Positions 34,947-48,617 are shown, numbered from the stretch's first letter. The stretch is 64,000 nt of DNA from Lucifuga dentata (GCA_014773175.1 VXCM01002166.1:1-64000); one strand, 5' to 3'. Numbers and translations are program-made. The notes: generated from the sequence alone by a model not told the origin.

Positions 34947-37900
34947 ACCCACTCTTTCTCTGAGCCAAAGAGATTTGTCTGCGCGTTGCAGTTTTCCTGC
35001 TTGGGTTCCAGCCCATCAGTGACAGCTGGCAGCAGATAGGCTGCAGGGTGTGACTCCAGGTCCTAATGGCGAGGCTCAGGTAAAGCAGACAGAGAGGTCA
35101 CTGTGGGATGTCAGGCCAGGTGCTCGAATGTTTGAGATTCCTTTGCAGTGTTGCTTCTACATCCCCCCAGTCTCTTCACCCACACACAGCAGAGCACCTC
35201 CATTCCTTTGCCCCCCAACAGGCACACCCTTCCCTTCCCCTCCCCTCCTCACACCAACGTATCCTCTCTGCCCTGCATGTGGAACCTGTTCAGTCATGCC
35301 AGTGTGCCTCCTTGTGCCAGCCTGACAACTACATTTATTTAATTGGTGGAAAATCATCCTCACCTCTGGCAGGTGTGGCATTCCCCCCTGTGACTGTAAT
35401 GGTGTGTTGTGCCAACTGTGCCATCAGCTTGTCTGAGTGAAGGAGACGGTATTACTGTGTCCGTGCAGGAACTGGCCTGAGGAGTTTTGTTACTGATTAT
35501 CTCTACCTTAGCAATGAACAACACAAACTGAGCAGATGAATATACAACTGTCTCTTTTGTGTGTTCTTTGTATGTGTATGTGTCTGTGTGTGTGTGTGAG
35601 AGAGAATGAGTGTGTATTACACACTGTTAGCGTTCAAGATAATGAGCTCAGATTACTATGTTCCACTCCCTAGGGAAATGGGAAGTATGTGTGTTTGTGT
35701 GTGTGTGTACGTGCATGTGTGTGCACGCACAAAGCTATAAAACTCTGCTGCTTGGTCTCTTGCAATCATCAGGACATAAATAAAAGTTTATGTGCATACA
35801 TGCATGCAGTTGTGTGTCTGGCAGATGATGTCACAATACGGCTTCTGATGTCTTTTTTCGTAGCACCAAATCACACGCAACACGTGTCCACATGAAAAGT
35901 TTGTCATAACATTTTTTTAAACCCCCAAAATTCACATTTTAACTTTAAAAAAAAAAAGAGAATGTCACCAACCACAGCTGCCTTCTTGCAAGTACAGCTG
36001 AGACTGGCTCGGTAAAGAATGCTGCTGGCAACAATTACTGATACAATAACACAGAATAAAATGATAATGAATTGTCATCAATGTCATCAATGAGTTGTCA
36101 GTCAGCAGAATCATGTGTCCTTTATCCAGGGATGACCCAGGTATTCCTTTGAAAACTTTAAGAACTTAAGAAAAACTTTGAGATTGGAAGCAGCAGTGAG
36201 GTCAAGAATCCAGGTGTACAACGTTGTGAGCATATTTGCCAGATGCAGATTCCACAGAGAACAATAGAACAGGCTGGAGATGTTGGACATAAAGCGTGCA
36301 CAACAGTGTTAGCTGAAAAAAACAGCAAGCAAAAATGAGCTGCCTTTGACAGCCAAGGGAGGCAAACCTCAGGGAGTAAGTTAAAGAAAGAGGACAAATG
36401 AAAAGAGAAGGGTGTGATAGAAGAGAGAGCGAGTGAGACAGCGAAGAGGAGAAGATCCCTGTCCAGCTGTCTCTTCAATGCTGTCTCTTCAATGGCCCAG
36501 TAAATGCTGCTAGAATGAAAACCATATCAGAGCTGCAGACTTTTTACCTCGCATTACCTCTCCCCTTCCTGCTTCTCCCCCATCCTTCTCCATTTCGTAC
36601 TTCCGCCCACCCCATCCATATTGACTTTGTTGGTCTGGTCTGGCAGTAGTATGGTTTTAATTTGTCAATTAGAACCTCTGAACCTGGCTGCTCCTCAAAA
36701 ACCCTCCTTTTTCCTGTTTTCACTCTTTTTTTTTTCAACTTTCTCTTTCTGCCTGTTACCACATACTTTTCAGTTTCTTTCGCTGCTTATTATTACTAAA
36801 CACTGTATCATTGCTAAGCCAGGGAGCCATCGCAGGATTAGTGTACTTAATATTGTTATACATTTACAATGGCAAAGTACCTTTTATAAAATTTAATGTT
36901 TTTCTTATTTAATAAGCAGGTTGACTAAAAAAATTAATTAACAAGTACAGTTCATGCTGCGATCTTGCTTAGAGATGTTTTCGTAGGGCAAGATATACCT
37001 ATGCATTCTCATATGCAAGTCCTCACATGTGCCTCTGCATTTATTAATGCATGCATGCATGCATGGGATGCCTAAACTATGCCTACAGGGATTAAAACTG
37101 TCAAACACAGAATAAAAAAAAAAAATCCACCAAAAATGTAGTGAGACAAGCAATATATTTTGAAAGACACAGTAAAAGTGTCTCTTACAGATCCTGTAAG
37201 ATTTTTCTCGGTGCTGTAATCAGATCATGTTCATGGTTTACTCTAATAAGACAAAGTGAGAATATCAGTCCTGTGACATGGGAATGAGGCAAGGCATATT
37301 AATCAAATTCTAAGCCTGTAAGTACTTGTTGATTAGTCCTTACTAGATACATACTACAGTGAAAATAATGTAATGCACTGTGTTTCACTGCAGATGGCTT
37401 AGGTTTAACATCCTGTGTGCATAACAGTGTAAAGCCAATGGCCCACAATAACAGCCAATAAGAGTGTGCGGTGGATTGGGGGGGGTCGGCAGAGTAAACA
37501 GCTGTAGACAATTTAACTCAGTGGGTGTGAAGCACAGGGCAGCAGGTTGCATGTTCACTGGGGAGTCTTACGCTGTGGCCGAGATGCTTGGCTTGCGTGG
37601 GAAGAAGCTCAGCCATTGGTTGTTTGTTCCTGTTTTCCCACTGACGGACATCAGGGCATCAGGCTCCAGTGGACCCAATAAAGTGCCAATCTAGTAAATT
37701 TCAGGAAATAAGAAACATATGTGATTGGAGCCCACAAACAAAGCCAGGGTACTGCCGAATTATCATTAAACACCACAAAGTCTCACATAGAGCCCCGCTC
37801 AGCACTTCCTCCCAATTAAACATTTCCTCTGCTGAGCTAAACCAAAAGACCTGAACCCCTTTAGTGAGGCCTGGTTCTGGCTGACTACACTCAAGCAAGA

Positions 37901-39673
37901 AACAATTCATTTCAAACTTTCACACCCTAATTTTACTTCCACCAAGGACATTTTATTTTCCTATATATACAGTATATATTCCTGCTTGTCTGTTTGCAGG
38001 ATATCTGAATAACTTGATTTTCTATTTTTAAAACTAGAAAGTATTATTTGTGTAGTGGTGTGCAGAGTTTATTTCTTATTGACAAAGGTGTCATTTGTTA
38101 TTCATGATGAAAAATGAAATTCTAATTGTCAACTTAAGTTAAAGTTTTGAAAATAATATTGAAAATGCTCAGTGTTGCTATGTGGTGTCATGTAGATCCC
38201 AGTGTGTGATTTTATGTTTGAATAACAAGAAATTAAATTGCTCACAGTAATAGCACAGAATTCAAGATATGGTTCATTAAATATAGCTAAAATTTTTCAA
38301 AAATACCCTATCTCACAATAGGTAATACTTTAAAATATTTGGATAAAGTAATCACATTTTGATTGATCCATTTTTTATTTTTCTTGATGATGATGAAAAT
38401 TTAGAGGAATGTGCATCCTTGTTAGAGGCTTTCTCTTTTTTTTTTTTCTTCGTGGTTATTGCCAAATTAAATTTTTTATCAGTTTAAATATTTTTGCAGA
38501 TGGTCTGATTGTTGCTGAGTGCATATGAAGAATGTTGATCATTCTACCTGGCCTGTGTTTCTATCATTTTTCTTTCATGAGCTCTTACTTATTTAGTGAT
38601 AAATCTCCACCAGTAATCTTTGTTTGGAGTTTAATGTCTGTTTCCTTTGGTTCAGAGAAAAGAAAAGATTACTAATACTGTGGAAAGGAAATTCAGTTTT
38701 TCTCTCCTTTTATGTGCAGACTTGTTCATATGCCGAGGAAATATTCAAAACTGTTGTGTAACTGTGAAAAAAGTTAGTCCACTAAAAAGGAAAGCAACCT
38801 TCCAATATCAGGCTTACTTTGTGTGATTTATGTCTTCTCTCTATGTTTATGTAAGTGGGTACAAATAACAATTTATAATTTCTCTTGCATATCTTTACAT
38901 TGTACCATTTCAAATGGTTATATTGTTTAGTATCCGTCACTATAGTTCTGTTGTTAGAGCAATATACATATACAGCAATATATATTTTACACAAAATGTA
39001 AATCTTCTGGATGTTGTGAGTCATTTTGAGTGTGCAGGCACATTGATGTATGTGAGGCAGCAAACTATGACTTTCTAGCCTGTAAACTATGTTTACTATG
39101 TTAGCGCTTTCTTCAGGTCCTTAGGTGAGAACCAGAGGCGGGGGCGTGGAGATAATAATCTTCTGACAAAGGCCATGACTTTTAGCGTCCTTTGAAGATA
39201 CATAACTTACTTTATGAACCAATGAACTAAAATTCCTGCCCAAAGCATTACCCAATCCAGCTTTTATATCAGTTGTGTTTATTATTTCTGGTGGTTCAAA
39301 TATAAATAAGTCCTGTGCAGTTCCGTGTGGAGTGAAGGAGTAAGAGAACAGACTGACTTACATGCCAAGGCTGGGCTCCAAGTCACATCCACCATTTCAC
39401 CTGTTTAGATTAAATCCCATTAAGATCCAAAGGCTTTCCAGCAGGGAGGGCAAACAAGCATGCATGCCAGGCAGGCCTAAACCCAAAGTTGCATGCAGAG
39501 ACAAGGCACACACATGCAGTCATAGTCCTACAGAGTCAGTACTCACAGTATTCCCAAAAGTGAAGTCACATCGCTCATTTAGCACAAGGGAGCAGTGGGG
39601 AGTGTGCTTACTAAGCACAGATACTGCATGAAGGATGAGAAAAAAAAGCAACTTTCACCTCCTGGCTGTCATT

Positions 39674-39678
<5 letters not shown>

Positions 39679-39713
<35 letters not shown>

Positions 39714-39728
39714 NGAGAGAGAGGGAGG

Positions 39729-39769
<41 letters not shown>

Positions 39770-39778
39770 GGAGAGGTA
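39679..39778. repeat. Poly-T / N / (GA)n junction
   Basis: Thirty-five T, one N at 39714, then a GA-rich tract with GGGAGGGGG interruptions. The abrupt change at a single N suggests two contig ends were joined inside low-complexity sequence. Confidence 0.85.
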
Positions 39779-40059
39779 GGTGTGCAGTGCCTCATTTGTA
39801 CAGATAAAGTCCATAAAACCACATTAGGAATCCAGCTTTGAACACACAGTGGTATGTACTGAATGTCATCATTAGTTCCTTTAAATGTGCTTGTGTAAAT
39901 GTGTGGGTGTGTGCAAGTGTGGACTTGTGGTTACACTGGTGCATCTGTGTGTCTGTGTATCAGTACGTGTATGCATCTGTTTGTGACGGTAGTAAAAGTC
40001 CTTAACTCCTTGTGGTCGCAATTCTGTGGTCGCATGGACTAGATGAACTCAAACAACAC

Positions 40060-40090
40060 GCACACACATACACACACACACACACACACA
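40060..40090. repeat. (CA)n microsatellite
   Basis: CA tract with one CATA interruption. Confidence 0.9.
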
Positions 40091-40389
40091 GGCACGCTCA
40101 GAACACCTCGAGGTGACTCCCCATGGCAGGGCGCCCAGTGTGTCACAAAACCACACAGCTGTACATTCCCAGACTCTGAGAGTGGGATTAGATTAACAGT
40201 GGAACACTTGCATCTGTAAGCAATGGCTGTGTGTTTATGTGATTGCATTTGTGTGTACATCCGTTCCTGCACATAAACATGGTGAGATGCCAACTGAAGG
40301 TGTGTAGGTACGAACCCTCAGCACTGTTTGTGTTAGATTATGTGAATGTTCTGCAGTGGCTCCCATAGGTCAGCATTTTATGGGTGTGT

Positions 40390-40420
40390 AAATCGCTGTG
40401 TGTGTGCCACACAGCGATTT
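40390..40420. repeat. Perfect 13-bp hairpin, 5-nt loop
   Basis: AAATCGCTGTGTG (40390-40402), loop TGTGC, CACACAGCGATTT (40408-40420). The stem is perfect. Part of it is TG/CA repeat sequence, which raises the chance expectation. No function is assigned. Confidence 0.8.
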
Positions 40421-41454
40421 TATAGCCATAGAATAAAAGTTTTTAGCAAGCTTTTAATTCATCATTATGAGACATTCTTGACTAAGAACTATTTAAAAAT
40501 TTGACTGATTGCCATTTGGTAAAAACAAGCTGTATTTAGGTAGTTTTTAGAACTTGATTTAAACTTGTACAGAGCATGTGTTGGGGCATTTTCATATGTC
40601 CTCCACTGTAAGTATGATATGCATACGTGCCAAAGGCACATTGTTGGACTTGAAAAGAGAGAGTCTAAATCAAAGTCAGCAGGCAGATTTTAGGCCAAGT
40701 TCTGGGTGTGTTCATCAAGACCATCCTGCCTGATGTCAGAGCTTTGATAAAAGAGCAAACCAGACTGTCTCACAGCAAGAAAGCTTTTCTGAGTCACTGC
40801 TTGGTATTAATTGTACATGTGAAACCAGGTCAATGTCAGTGTGTAAACGGTATATTTTTAGTATAGACCTGGTATTCTGATTGGCCACTATTTTCCAATA
40901 TAGTACCTCCAACATCTCCACCATATTTATCTTTTTATGACTGTCACCTGGCAACCAAAAAAAGTTGCCCATTTGGGTACACAAACTAACCAGCATCATC
41001 AGTTTTGTGCAACACAAAACTGAATTTGACTTGGTTGGATTTACTGTATTGGTTTGCAATATCTGAGTAAGCTCTCTGTTGATGACTTTGTATAATTTAA
41101 ATAATGTAGCACTAATGTATTGTTGATGTATTTGTTGTCTTTTCAAGGAGTTCAGTACAACCCACATGTACACCAACCACAGCTACTACTCAGAGCCTTT
41201 CTGATGCTGCATTGCAGACAATAAAATTATAACTGTTGACCCAGAATTGTCTCTAAGTTTCAGGTGACCTTAGGAGCAATAACAGATAATAGCAGTATTC
41301 AGTTTGTTGTTTATGGTTTTTACCTGCAGTGTTTTATACAATTTTGTCGGCAGAATTCACAGAACGTTCTTACGGAACTTTTTATGAGTCATAATTTTCT
41401 CTTGGCAATAGGCCTCCTGCCTAACTGCTGCAAACCTGCATCACTGAATGCCAT

Positions 41455-41530
41455 AAGTGATATACCATACATGGTATATACATGAGGGAAAGTGGTATAC
41501 CATGCATGGTATATCACTTTCTCTCATGTA
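41455..41530. repeat. Nested near-perfect palindromes
   Basis: A 52-bp palindrome (41479-41530) is centred on ATGCAT at 41502-41507, with 24 of 26 arm positions complementary. It is preceded by a 24-bp segment (41455-41478) that is the inverse copy of 41496-41519 (23 of 24 match) and is itself nearly palindromic. The core motif ATACCATRCATGGTAT occurs twice. No gene or known element is attached. Confidence 0.9.
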
Positions 41531-42441
41531 TTTTTTGCTTATCATGGAGAGAGAATGGTCTAGGCCAGACTGTGTTGCAGCTGTATTTCTGTGCGTTCAT
41601 GTGTGCTGTATTTGAATTCTGTTGTCTGTTTTTTTTTTGTAAGCATAGATAGTGTGCTAAAGTAGGTGATGAGAGTGGACATAGTGGGGATGAGTCTGGT
41701 GTTGAAAAGCGAGTGTGGGCGATTGTGGATCATTAAAAACTTGATAACTCCAGCTGAACACGAGAGACCTGGAGTCAAGTTTGAAGTATTGCAGTGACAA
41801 AAAAGTAATCGTGGCCGATATAGCAGAAGAAAAGAGCAGTAGACAGGGATGAGGGGTGGGAGGGGTGCCGAAGCAGCAACGTGCCGAGGGAAGAGAGACG
41901 AGCAGGATGCCACCATCTGTTAGCCACATGCACACCCCACAGCAGTCACATAAATCTCAGCCATGCTCAGCAATGCAAAGCTGCATTCCGCCAGGCTAAA
42001 CGCATGCTGGCTAGCTATCTGAACGCCAATGTGCAACTCATACATCATATACTGGAGAGAGATACTGTAGCAGGAAAAGCTGAAATGAAAGACAGTAGAT
42101 GAAAAGTAATATAAAGCAGGATGCAAGATTGATTTGGGAGAAATGCAAGAAAGTTTGCTGTAGGGATTTGTGATCCTCCTCAATAGCAGTAAATTTAATT
42201 AACAAATTGCCATTGCCGAGAATTAAAATAGATTTGACGCAGAAGTTACTAAGTCTTTAAAAGTGCTACTGTCACAGCGGATCTGTGAAATATAGCTTTT
42301 CACTATTGGCCTGGATTCTGTAGGAAAAATACTGTAGCTAGGCAATGGTTGTTATAGAGGTTGTTTATAAAGGCAAAGTTTTCTGTTCTTCTGGTGTGGT
42401 CCCTTGGCCCTCCACTGAACTAGGAGCAGTGGATGTGCAAA

Positions 42442-42455
42442 TACACACACATACG

Positions 42456-42493
<38 letters not shown>
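42442..42493. repeat. (CA)n microsatellite
   Basis: CA tract with one ACGCAT interruption; the uninterrupted part is about 42459-42493. Confidence 0.95.
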
Positions 42494-42495
<2 letters not shown>

Positions 42496-43068
42496 CAAAT
42501 ACAAACAGTTATAGGTCACCAGGGTTAAAGTCAAGCCCAAGCAGGGGAATGTGTGGATGAGTTGGGTTTTCCTGTGCTGTACAGATGGGCTGGAACCTGG
42601 TGAAGTTGATTCTGTGGCCATCTTCCCACCAGGACTGTGTTTTGATAGTTTTGTTATAATGCTGGCTTGTGTCTCTTGGGAAACAGAGACTGTGATGGCA
42701 GCTGCCATGTCAGTGTCAGCTCTCACTCCCCGTCTCTCTACTGCTGAAATATACCACAGATGAAGAAGCTACAAAATAAATCTACAAAGACTTTTCTTTG
42801 GAAAGTGATGCTGCAGTGGTGAGCCATCTCTGTATCAGTCATGGTCCTCATTTTGCAAATAAACATTTAAAACAAAATATATTAGTTAATTCTACAAAAC
42901 CTCATTACTCTTGATGATCTCTTCTCTTCTCTTTTTACATCTCAATGTTCAATATTAATGACAGTGTATCTACTGAGCATATGACTGATAGAAGGTGAAG
43001 GCCATGAGCCACATGAGTATGACTCATGAACTTCAACTGCTCTCAGAAGGCTCAACATTCTAAGAAAT

Positions 43069-43094
43069 CCCCCCCCCCCCNCCCCCCCCCCCCC
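43069..43094. repeat. Poly-C tract interrupted by N
   Basis: Twelve C, an N at 43081, then thirteen C. This is an unresolved homopolymer. Confidence 0.9.
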
Positions 43095-44196
43095 AAACTT
43101 AGCTAAATGGTGCTGTAAAAGCAGCAGTTTTCCACATTTAGTGCTTTGTCAAGATTTCTTTGTAACTATGAAATTTCCTTGTCATGCGTTTAAGTTTTGA
43201 TGGCACCACAAATTACAAGTAGCAGGAGTTAATGCCTTTGTTGGAACAAAAGGTTATCAGCTTTTTTGTAATTTAAGAGGCATTTTATTCAGTGAAATAT
43301 CTTATATATGTTATGCTTATCTTCATAGTTGACCTTTTGCATCCACTTAGAACTGTCTAATATCTATAGATTGTGAAAGACATGGTTGCAGAAAATAATT
43401 TTTTCCATCTTTCAGATGCAGACACATACTTTTGGCTTTTGGTCTGATTTCATGGAACTTTAAATTGATTGAAATCATTGCTGGTGAAAAAAATATAATA
43501 ACATGGTGGCCAGAGATGAGTCACCACTAATTTCACGTTCTCTTTCAAACCCACTGTTCAATTGTATCGTTTGAGCACTGCGGGTGAACAGAGCCCAGCC
43601 AATGAAAAAGCCTAGTCATGACATCACAATCATGCAGTATGGCAAATGGATGGGAAAAAAAGTTCCAGATAAAACAAGAAACAGTCAGAAGCAGGAGTTA
43701 AACTACTTTATTTCCCAATCAAAGATCGGCAGAATTTGTTAGATGGGTAGCCAAGAGCCATGTTTATGAGGCAGCAACACAATGACACTCTATGGTTGCT
43801 TTAGCATCAGAAAACCATAAAATAATCACAGCCCTTGAGAGGTTGCCATTGCTGTACATCCATCATCAGTCTTTCATCAGTTGCATCCCTATGAGACTAC
43901 CAGAACCACAAGCAAAGTGGCTGTTTGTCTTATCCTTATATGTCCTTTGGAATATGATTTAAGCCTATGGAGGACACTGCATAGGCCTATAGGTCTGCAG
44001 CATTGTTCCAGCAACTATTAGGAGACAGCTGATTAATCTCCTTTTTTCCAAGCACAGCATTAACAAAATGGCTAGCTGATGAAAACCTTGGCATGTGAGC
44101 TTACAATTGGTCCAGCTGGCTTTACTCCAAGAACATAGCCAGCCAATTACCCAGTTGCCTATTAACCCATGGCTTAGCTTCTTCCCTCAACTTTAA

Positions 44197-44414
44197 AGGG
44201 GCACGACAAGCTTGAAAACTAAAGCCATTCCTGAAAAGTTTCAGAAGAGGTCTAAAGCATCAAAAGGAAGTAACCCATGTGATGTCATAGAGGTTAGTTT
44301 CCCTGACGTTGCCCATCTCACTCCACAGCCATGCTGAATCTCATCCTGAATATTATTTCCCAAGACTAATGAAAGAACACTGCATTTCATGTGTAAAATT
44401 GGTGGCATCCCCCT
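44197..44414. mobile_element. Short TTAA-flanked MITE-like element
   Basis: 218 bp bounded by TTAA on both sides (44193-44196 and 44415-44418). The left end is AGGGGCACGAC; the right end, reverse complemented, is AGGGGGATGCCACC. The terminal repeat is short and imperfect (about 6-10 bp). Sequence near the right end (TTTCATGTGTAAAATTGGTG) looks like a recurrent fish repeat. It differs from the 533-559 bp family in length and interior. Confidence 0.45.
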
Positions 44415-45523
44415 TTAAATCCTTTTAGCCACTATCAGAACAGGGTAGATCAGAAATGCTGCAGCTAGATGTCTGTCTCTGAGTGCTGTGGAGATTTATG
44501 GATCTGTACATTATCCGAATGAGCCAATTCTGCAGCCAGTCAGCAGCTGCAGGAGAGGGACAGCTGGGACTTCCTGAATCCACACTACTGATACTGTTGC
44601 CAAGCTAGACTAATCACAGCTGTAGCGCTCTCATTCCCACATGATGCGGCTTACATTAAGTTCCTGAGAAACCCAGACACATTTTATGATCACAGCTATT
44701 ATTTTGGAATTGGTTTAAATACCAAAGTGCTTTAGGTTCTATGAGGAGGAAGCATCTTCTAACATGTAGCGCACAGCTGGTTGAACCTATTCCAGGTATT
44801 CTGGGATTCAGAGCTTCTCCCTGCATGTAGTGGCAGAGCGCTACCGAAGGGCTTGTTTAACTTATTCAACATCACTTTATGACCTAAAAATGATGAATGG
44901 ATAAGTGTGTAAATCTTTCCAGAATGCACATTACACACCCAACCATCAAAGGAACAAAGAAGTGCACACAAAGCACACGTTTTCAGCCACCTTATCAAAT
45001 AAGCTGTAAAATGCAGATCATTAAGTGTTTTAAAAGATGATAAAAATAGATACTGACAGAATCACCGTTGTCATAAGTATGACTCAATAGCCCTGTGTGT
45101 ATGCCTCACAAAGCATAGAACTTGTTCATCTTTCTTGTATTTATGTCTTTCTTTTTCTTTCTTCACTTTCTTCCTTTTATCCTCATCCAGATGAAGGTTT
45201 TGGACATGTAAGCTGTAAAAAAAAAAATGCAGGAAAGAGAAGAAGAAAGGACAGTTCTGTAGGAATATGGCTCATATTAATCTGGAAATATTGCTTTACA
45301 TCATCTGAATTAAATTACGGGTCTGAACTCGCTGTCCTCTGAAAGCAGAAAGCAGGCAGAGCGCCACCGGCAGCACAGATGGGCAAGGAGTGGTCAGCAT
45401 CTGTCACCATGACCACGGCGAGCACATGAACCCCTGGTCTGTCAAGCTCTGTAGCTGTCCTTTATACAGTTGATCAAAAGTGTTTCTTTGTTATTGTTGG
45501 GCTTGGCTTTCATATTCAGGTCA

Positions 45524-45526
<3 letters not shown>

Positions 45527-45562
<36 letters not shown>
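45527..45562. repeat. (CT)n microsatellite
   Basis: Pure CT tract of 36 bp. Confidence 0.95.
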
Positions 45563-45565
<3 letters not shown>

Positions 45566-46969
45566 TTCAGAATGCTAAACATAGACATGAAAATAATAAG
45601 AGCTGATCTGTTATTGAACAATACTGTAAGGATGTCTTTTTAGTTTTGATAGTGTTTGAACAATGCAATGGATTATTTAAGGACACAGCCAAACTAGTGC
45701 ATGGTTGTTCTATTTGATCCAAACACACATTGCTGCAGGCTGTGAAACCTATAGTTAGATGAGTGGAGCCGGCTTATGGTGTGGCTAAAGCTTGCCAAGG
45801 CTTGTGGTTTCTCGTGGTAAGGAGCAAAGGCAGGCACAAGTGACTGCAGCCTCTTACGCTGCTGCTCAGAGGAATTTAAAGGTGTGATTCCACACGCAAT
45901 GAGTAAACACGGGTCCATCTGCTCTCTCTCTCTCACCCGTAACTGAACTGAACTGACAGATAGACAGGAGCCTCGGAATGACTAGACATAGATATATGAC
46001 TTTTGATATCACTGGCCGGTGGCATGTCAAACAAGTAGAAATGCTTGTTTCTACGACTGCTCTTAATTCCACCTGTCAGTGGTGAGGGCCACTCTGTTTT
46101 ACTGGAATATTTATGACAGTGAACAGTACCCAAAGAACTCATTCACGTCAGATGAAAGACTTTGGTGCTTCATTCTACTAGGGAAGATGTGTGTAATATT
46201 CCTTGGCTCCAGAGATGCTGAAGATGCACAGAAGCTTCCTGTTATTGAGTTGGGTGGTCAGAGGAAGGGAATGAGGATCGGAGGTGGGAGGAACAAATTT
46301 TTAGTCCACTAGTTACTCTAGTTCTTACCTTTAAAAATTTACTAGACAGAAGAAAGCTGTGATTTATCTCCAAGAATGATGTTTTTTGAAAAAAATCATA
46401 AATTAACTTACAGATGCCCCTGACTAAACAGAAGTCAGCAGGAATGTTACGGTAGGTATAAGGGCCTTGCAGAGTCAAAAGCTGACACGCCCCACCATCA
46501 TGTAGAGGAGGTGGATCCCAGTCAGTGCCCCGCTGTTCATACATTCACCTGGCTTGCATGTGGCCGACCTCTGACCCTTCAGACAGTTCCCTATGGGAGA
46601 GGGAAATGCGCCTGTGAGAGGCCCACTCGTGGGCGGCAGAGTGGTTTTATACTCAGACTGGCATTATCTGCATCTCCTGCTCCAGTCAAAGGACAAGGCC
46701 ACTAAATATACCCTGCAAGGCCTTCCCAGGCTCCTCTGGGCTGCAGAGATGCAGCCGCTGCTTGGGCCAAAGTCCAATGACATGGCGTCCGACCTCCACG
46801 GAAAGTATTTTTAAGGTCAATTACAGGGTACAGTGCCTTTAGATGGCCGACTGGTGCTGAGGAGGCCTCATATTAAAGGTTTATGTGGAGAAGGACCAGA
46901 GAAGGCTGCCTTAGCTTACCCAGCTCCCATTGTTACCACACACTCACTTAGATATTGCATTCTAAGGGA

Positions 46970-46971
<2 letters not shown>

Positions 46972-47025
<54 letters not shown>
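46972..47025. repeat. (GT)n microsatellite
   Basis: Pure GT tract of about 54 bp, the longest dinucleotide tract in the window. Confidence 0.95.
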
Positions 47026-47028
<3 letters not shown>

Positions 47029-48488
47029 TTTATTACTGAAAGTAAGAGACTGACAGGGAGTTAACAGCAGTCTCCAATTTGATTATAAAGTTCACAGTAT
47101 GTTTTAATTTTACTCCTTTGTGTTTGACGTATTCATTTCTATGTGGAGCTGAATTTTTGTTTTTAATTCATTTATTTCTTTATTGTTATAGACTGAGGTG
47201 AAAGACAGCATGTGTAATAGTAAAATACATCAAATATTACCTTTGAATTCTTGTGAATTCAGCCACCATGTTGTGGTTTTTATTGGCAGTTTTCCAACAT
47301 CATGTGGGACATATAAAGGTCGACTCTTCAGAAATAGAAAGATACAGTGCAACAACTTTAAAAGAATTTATCAAGTGCATTTTTTTTCTTTAATGGTTAA
47401 AGCTATTTATTTAGCATTAGTGGTGATGTTAATTATGTGGCAATAATTAAGGGTTCATTTTCTGCCCAGCAGGTAGTCTGCACACTGATGGTCATAAAGA
47501 GCTGAAAATGTGACTGACAAACACTTTGCTGCCCATCTCATCTTAATCCTCCATTTACACACACACACACATCCTGCATACACAGGCCACACACGCAGAC
47601 CCACACAGCTGACCAGCATTCAATATAAATGAACATCCAGAGAGATGATTTTGGTCTTTTTCATGATTCATTCCAACATGACTCCAGCAGCCGTAAATAT
47701 AGGCCTGTCAAAATGTGTTCTGCCCCACAGAGAGGGGAGTGGTGGAAGGTACAGTAGACACCATTCACCTCTCTGTGTGTTTGGAGGGGGCAGAGGGAAG
47801 GTTGCAGTTGGTGGCTTTGGTCTCTCTGAGAGTGAAGTATTGATGGGACAAAAGTGGGGGAAGGATTGAAAGGCTCATTTGTGTGGATGGGGCCAGGAAT
47901 CTCTGTGTTTGCTTTACTGTGGGTCACAGGCTCTGGTACAGTTTAATGGCAGCTCTATATGCCTTATATGCCTTTTTCTGTCCCACTTTAATCAAGCAAA
48001 ATAAACACACCGGAAGACGGAAGCCAAAGAGGAAACATTGACACGTGTCTTAGTATTTAACTGATCACTTTATCACTGTGTTCTAGACATAAATGACATT
48101 TGGAGTCCAATACCCCTCAATTAGCCGTGCTTAGTCTGAGCAACCAGTCTAGCAAGATGCAGCATAGTGATTAACTTGTTTTCACTCTGTGAACATGATT
48201 AGCAAATGGGCTGGATTTTGGCAGTGTTTCACATTATAGCATAGTTCCATAAACAGGAATGCTGAGAAATAGATTAAGCATTTGGCTTTATTATAGAATA
48301 AGTATTTGGCTTTATTAGGACAGATAATGTAGTTTTTCTGCTATAAACAGTAAGTGTGTTTTTTTCCTCCAAAAGATGAAGAACACTTGGTGAGCCCATT
48401 TTCTTCTACACTTCCTCTTTCACCTCTAACTCTACCCTGACCACCCCCACCCATATCTCCAGACCTTGTTTCCCTGGGAACATCATCA

Positions 48489-48617
48489 CTCCTTGTCCAC
48501 ATAGCGGGTCGAGTACACATCGCCAAGCTGTTAAGTCTACAGCGGCTGGGGTNCTCCTTGTCCACATAGCGGGTCGAGTACACATCGCCAAGCTGTTAAG
48601 TCTACAGCGGCTGGGGT
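48489..48617. other. Exact 64-bp duplication around one N
   Basis: 48489-48552 and 48554-48617 are identical over 64 bp and separated only by an N at 48553. This is the signature of overlapping contig ends placed side by side with a token gap. The true genome most likely has one copy, and the minus-strand candidate exon here is interrupted by it. Confidence 0.9.

Larger units (their letters stand above)
34155..41454. other. Noncoding stretch, no gene seen
   Basis: TG-rich tracts (34190-34530, 35560-35730), an ATGC repeat near 37050 and the poly-T/N/GA tract at 39.7 kb. Around 37510-37680 and 36150-36350 the sequence is complex and unique, but I recognise no domain in any frame. At 39138-39146 a GCGGGGGCG motif could bind EGR/Sp-type zinc fingers, but a single short site is not evidence of function. 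Confidence 0.5.
41531..48488. other. Noncoding stretch with repeats, no gene seen
   Basis: Holds CA, poly-C, CT and GT tracts and the TTAA-flanked element at 44197-44414. GC-richer unique sequence lies at 46440-46830 and 44460-44700. No coding domain was recognised in any frame. Confidence 0.5.

Noticed and set aside
36158..36478. 106-codon minus-strand frame with hydrophobic residues
   Set aside because: No signal-peptide or domain architecture is recognised, and there are no splice sites. The composition follows the local purine-rich plus strand.
37512..37570. CTCAGTGGGTGTGAAGCACAG-like phrase suggesting a tRNA-derived SINE
   Set aside because: It lacks a convincing box A/box B pair at proper spacing and no second copy occurs in the window.
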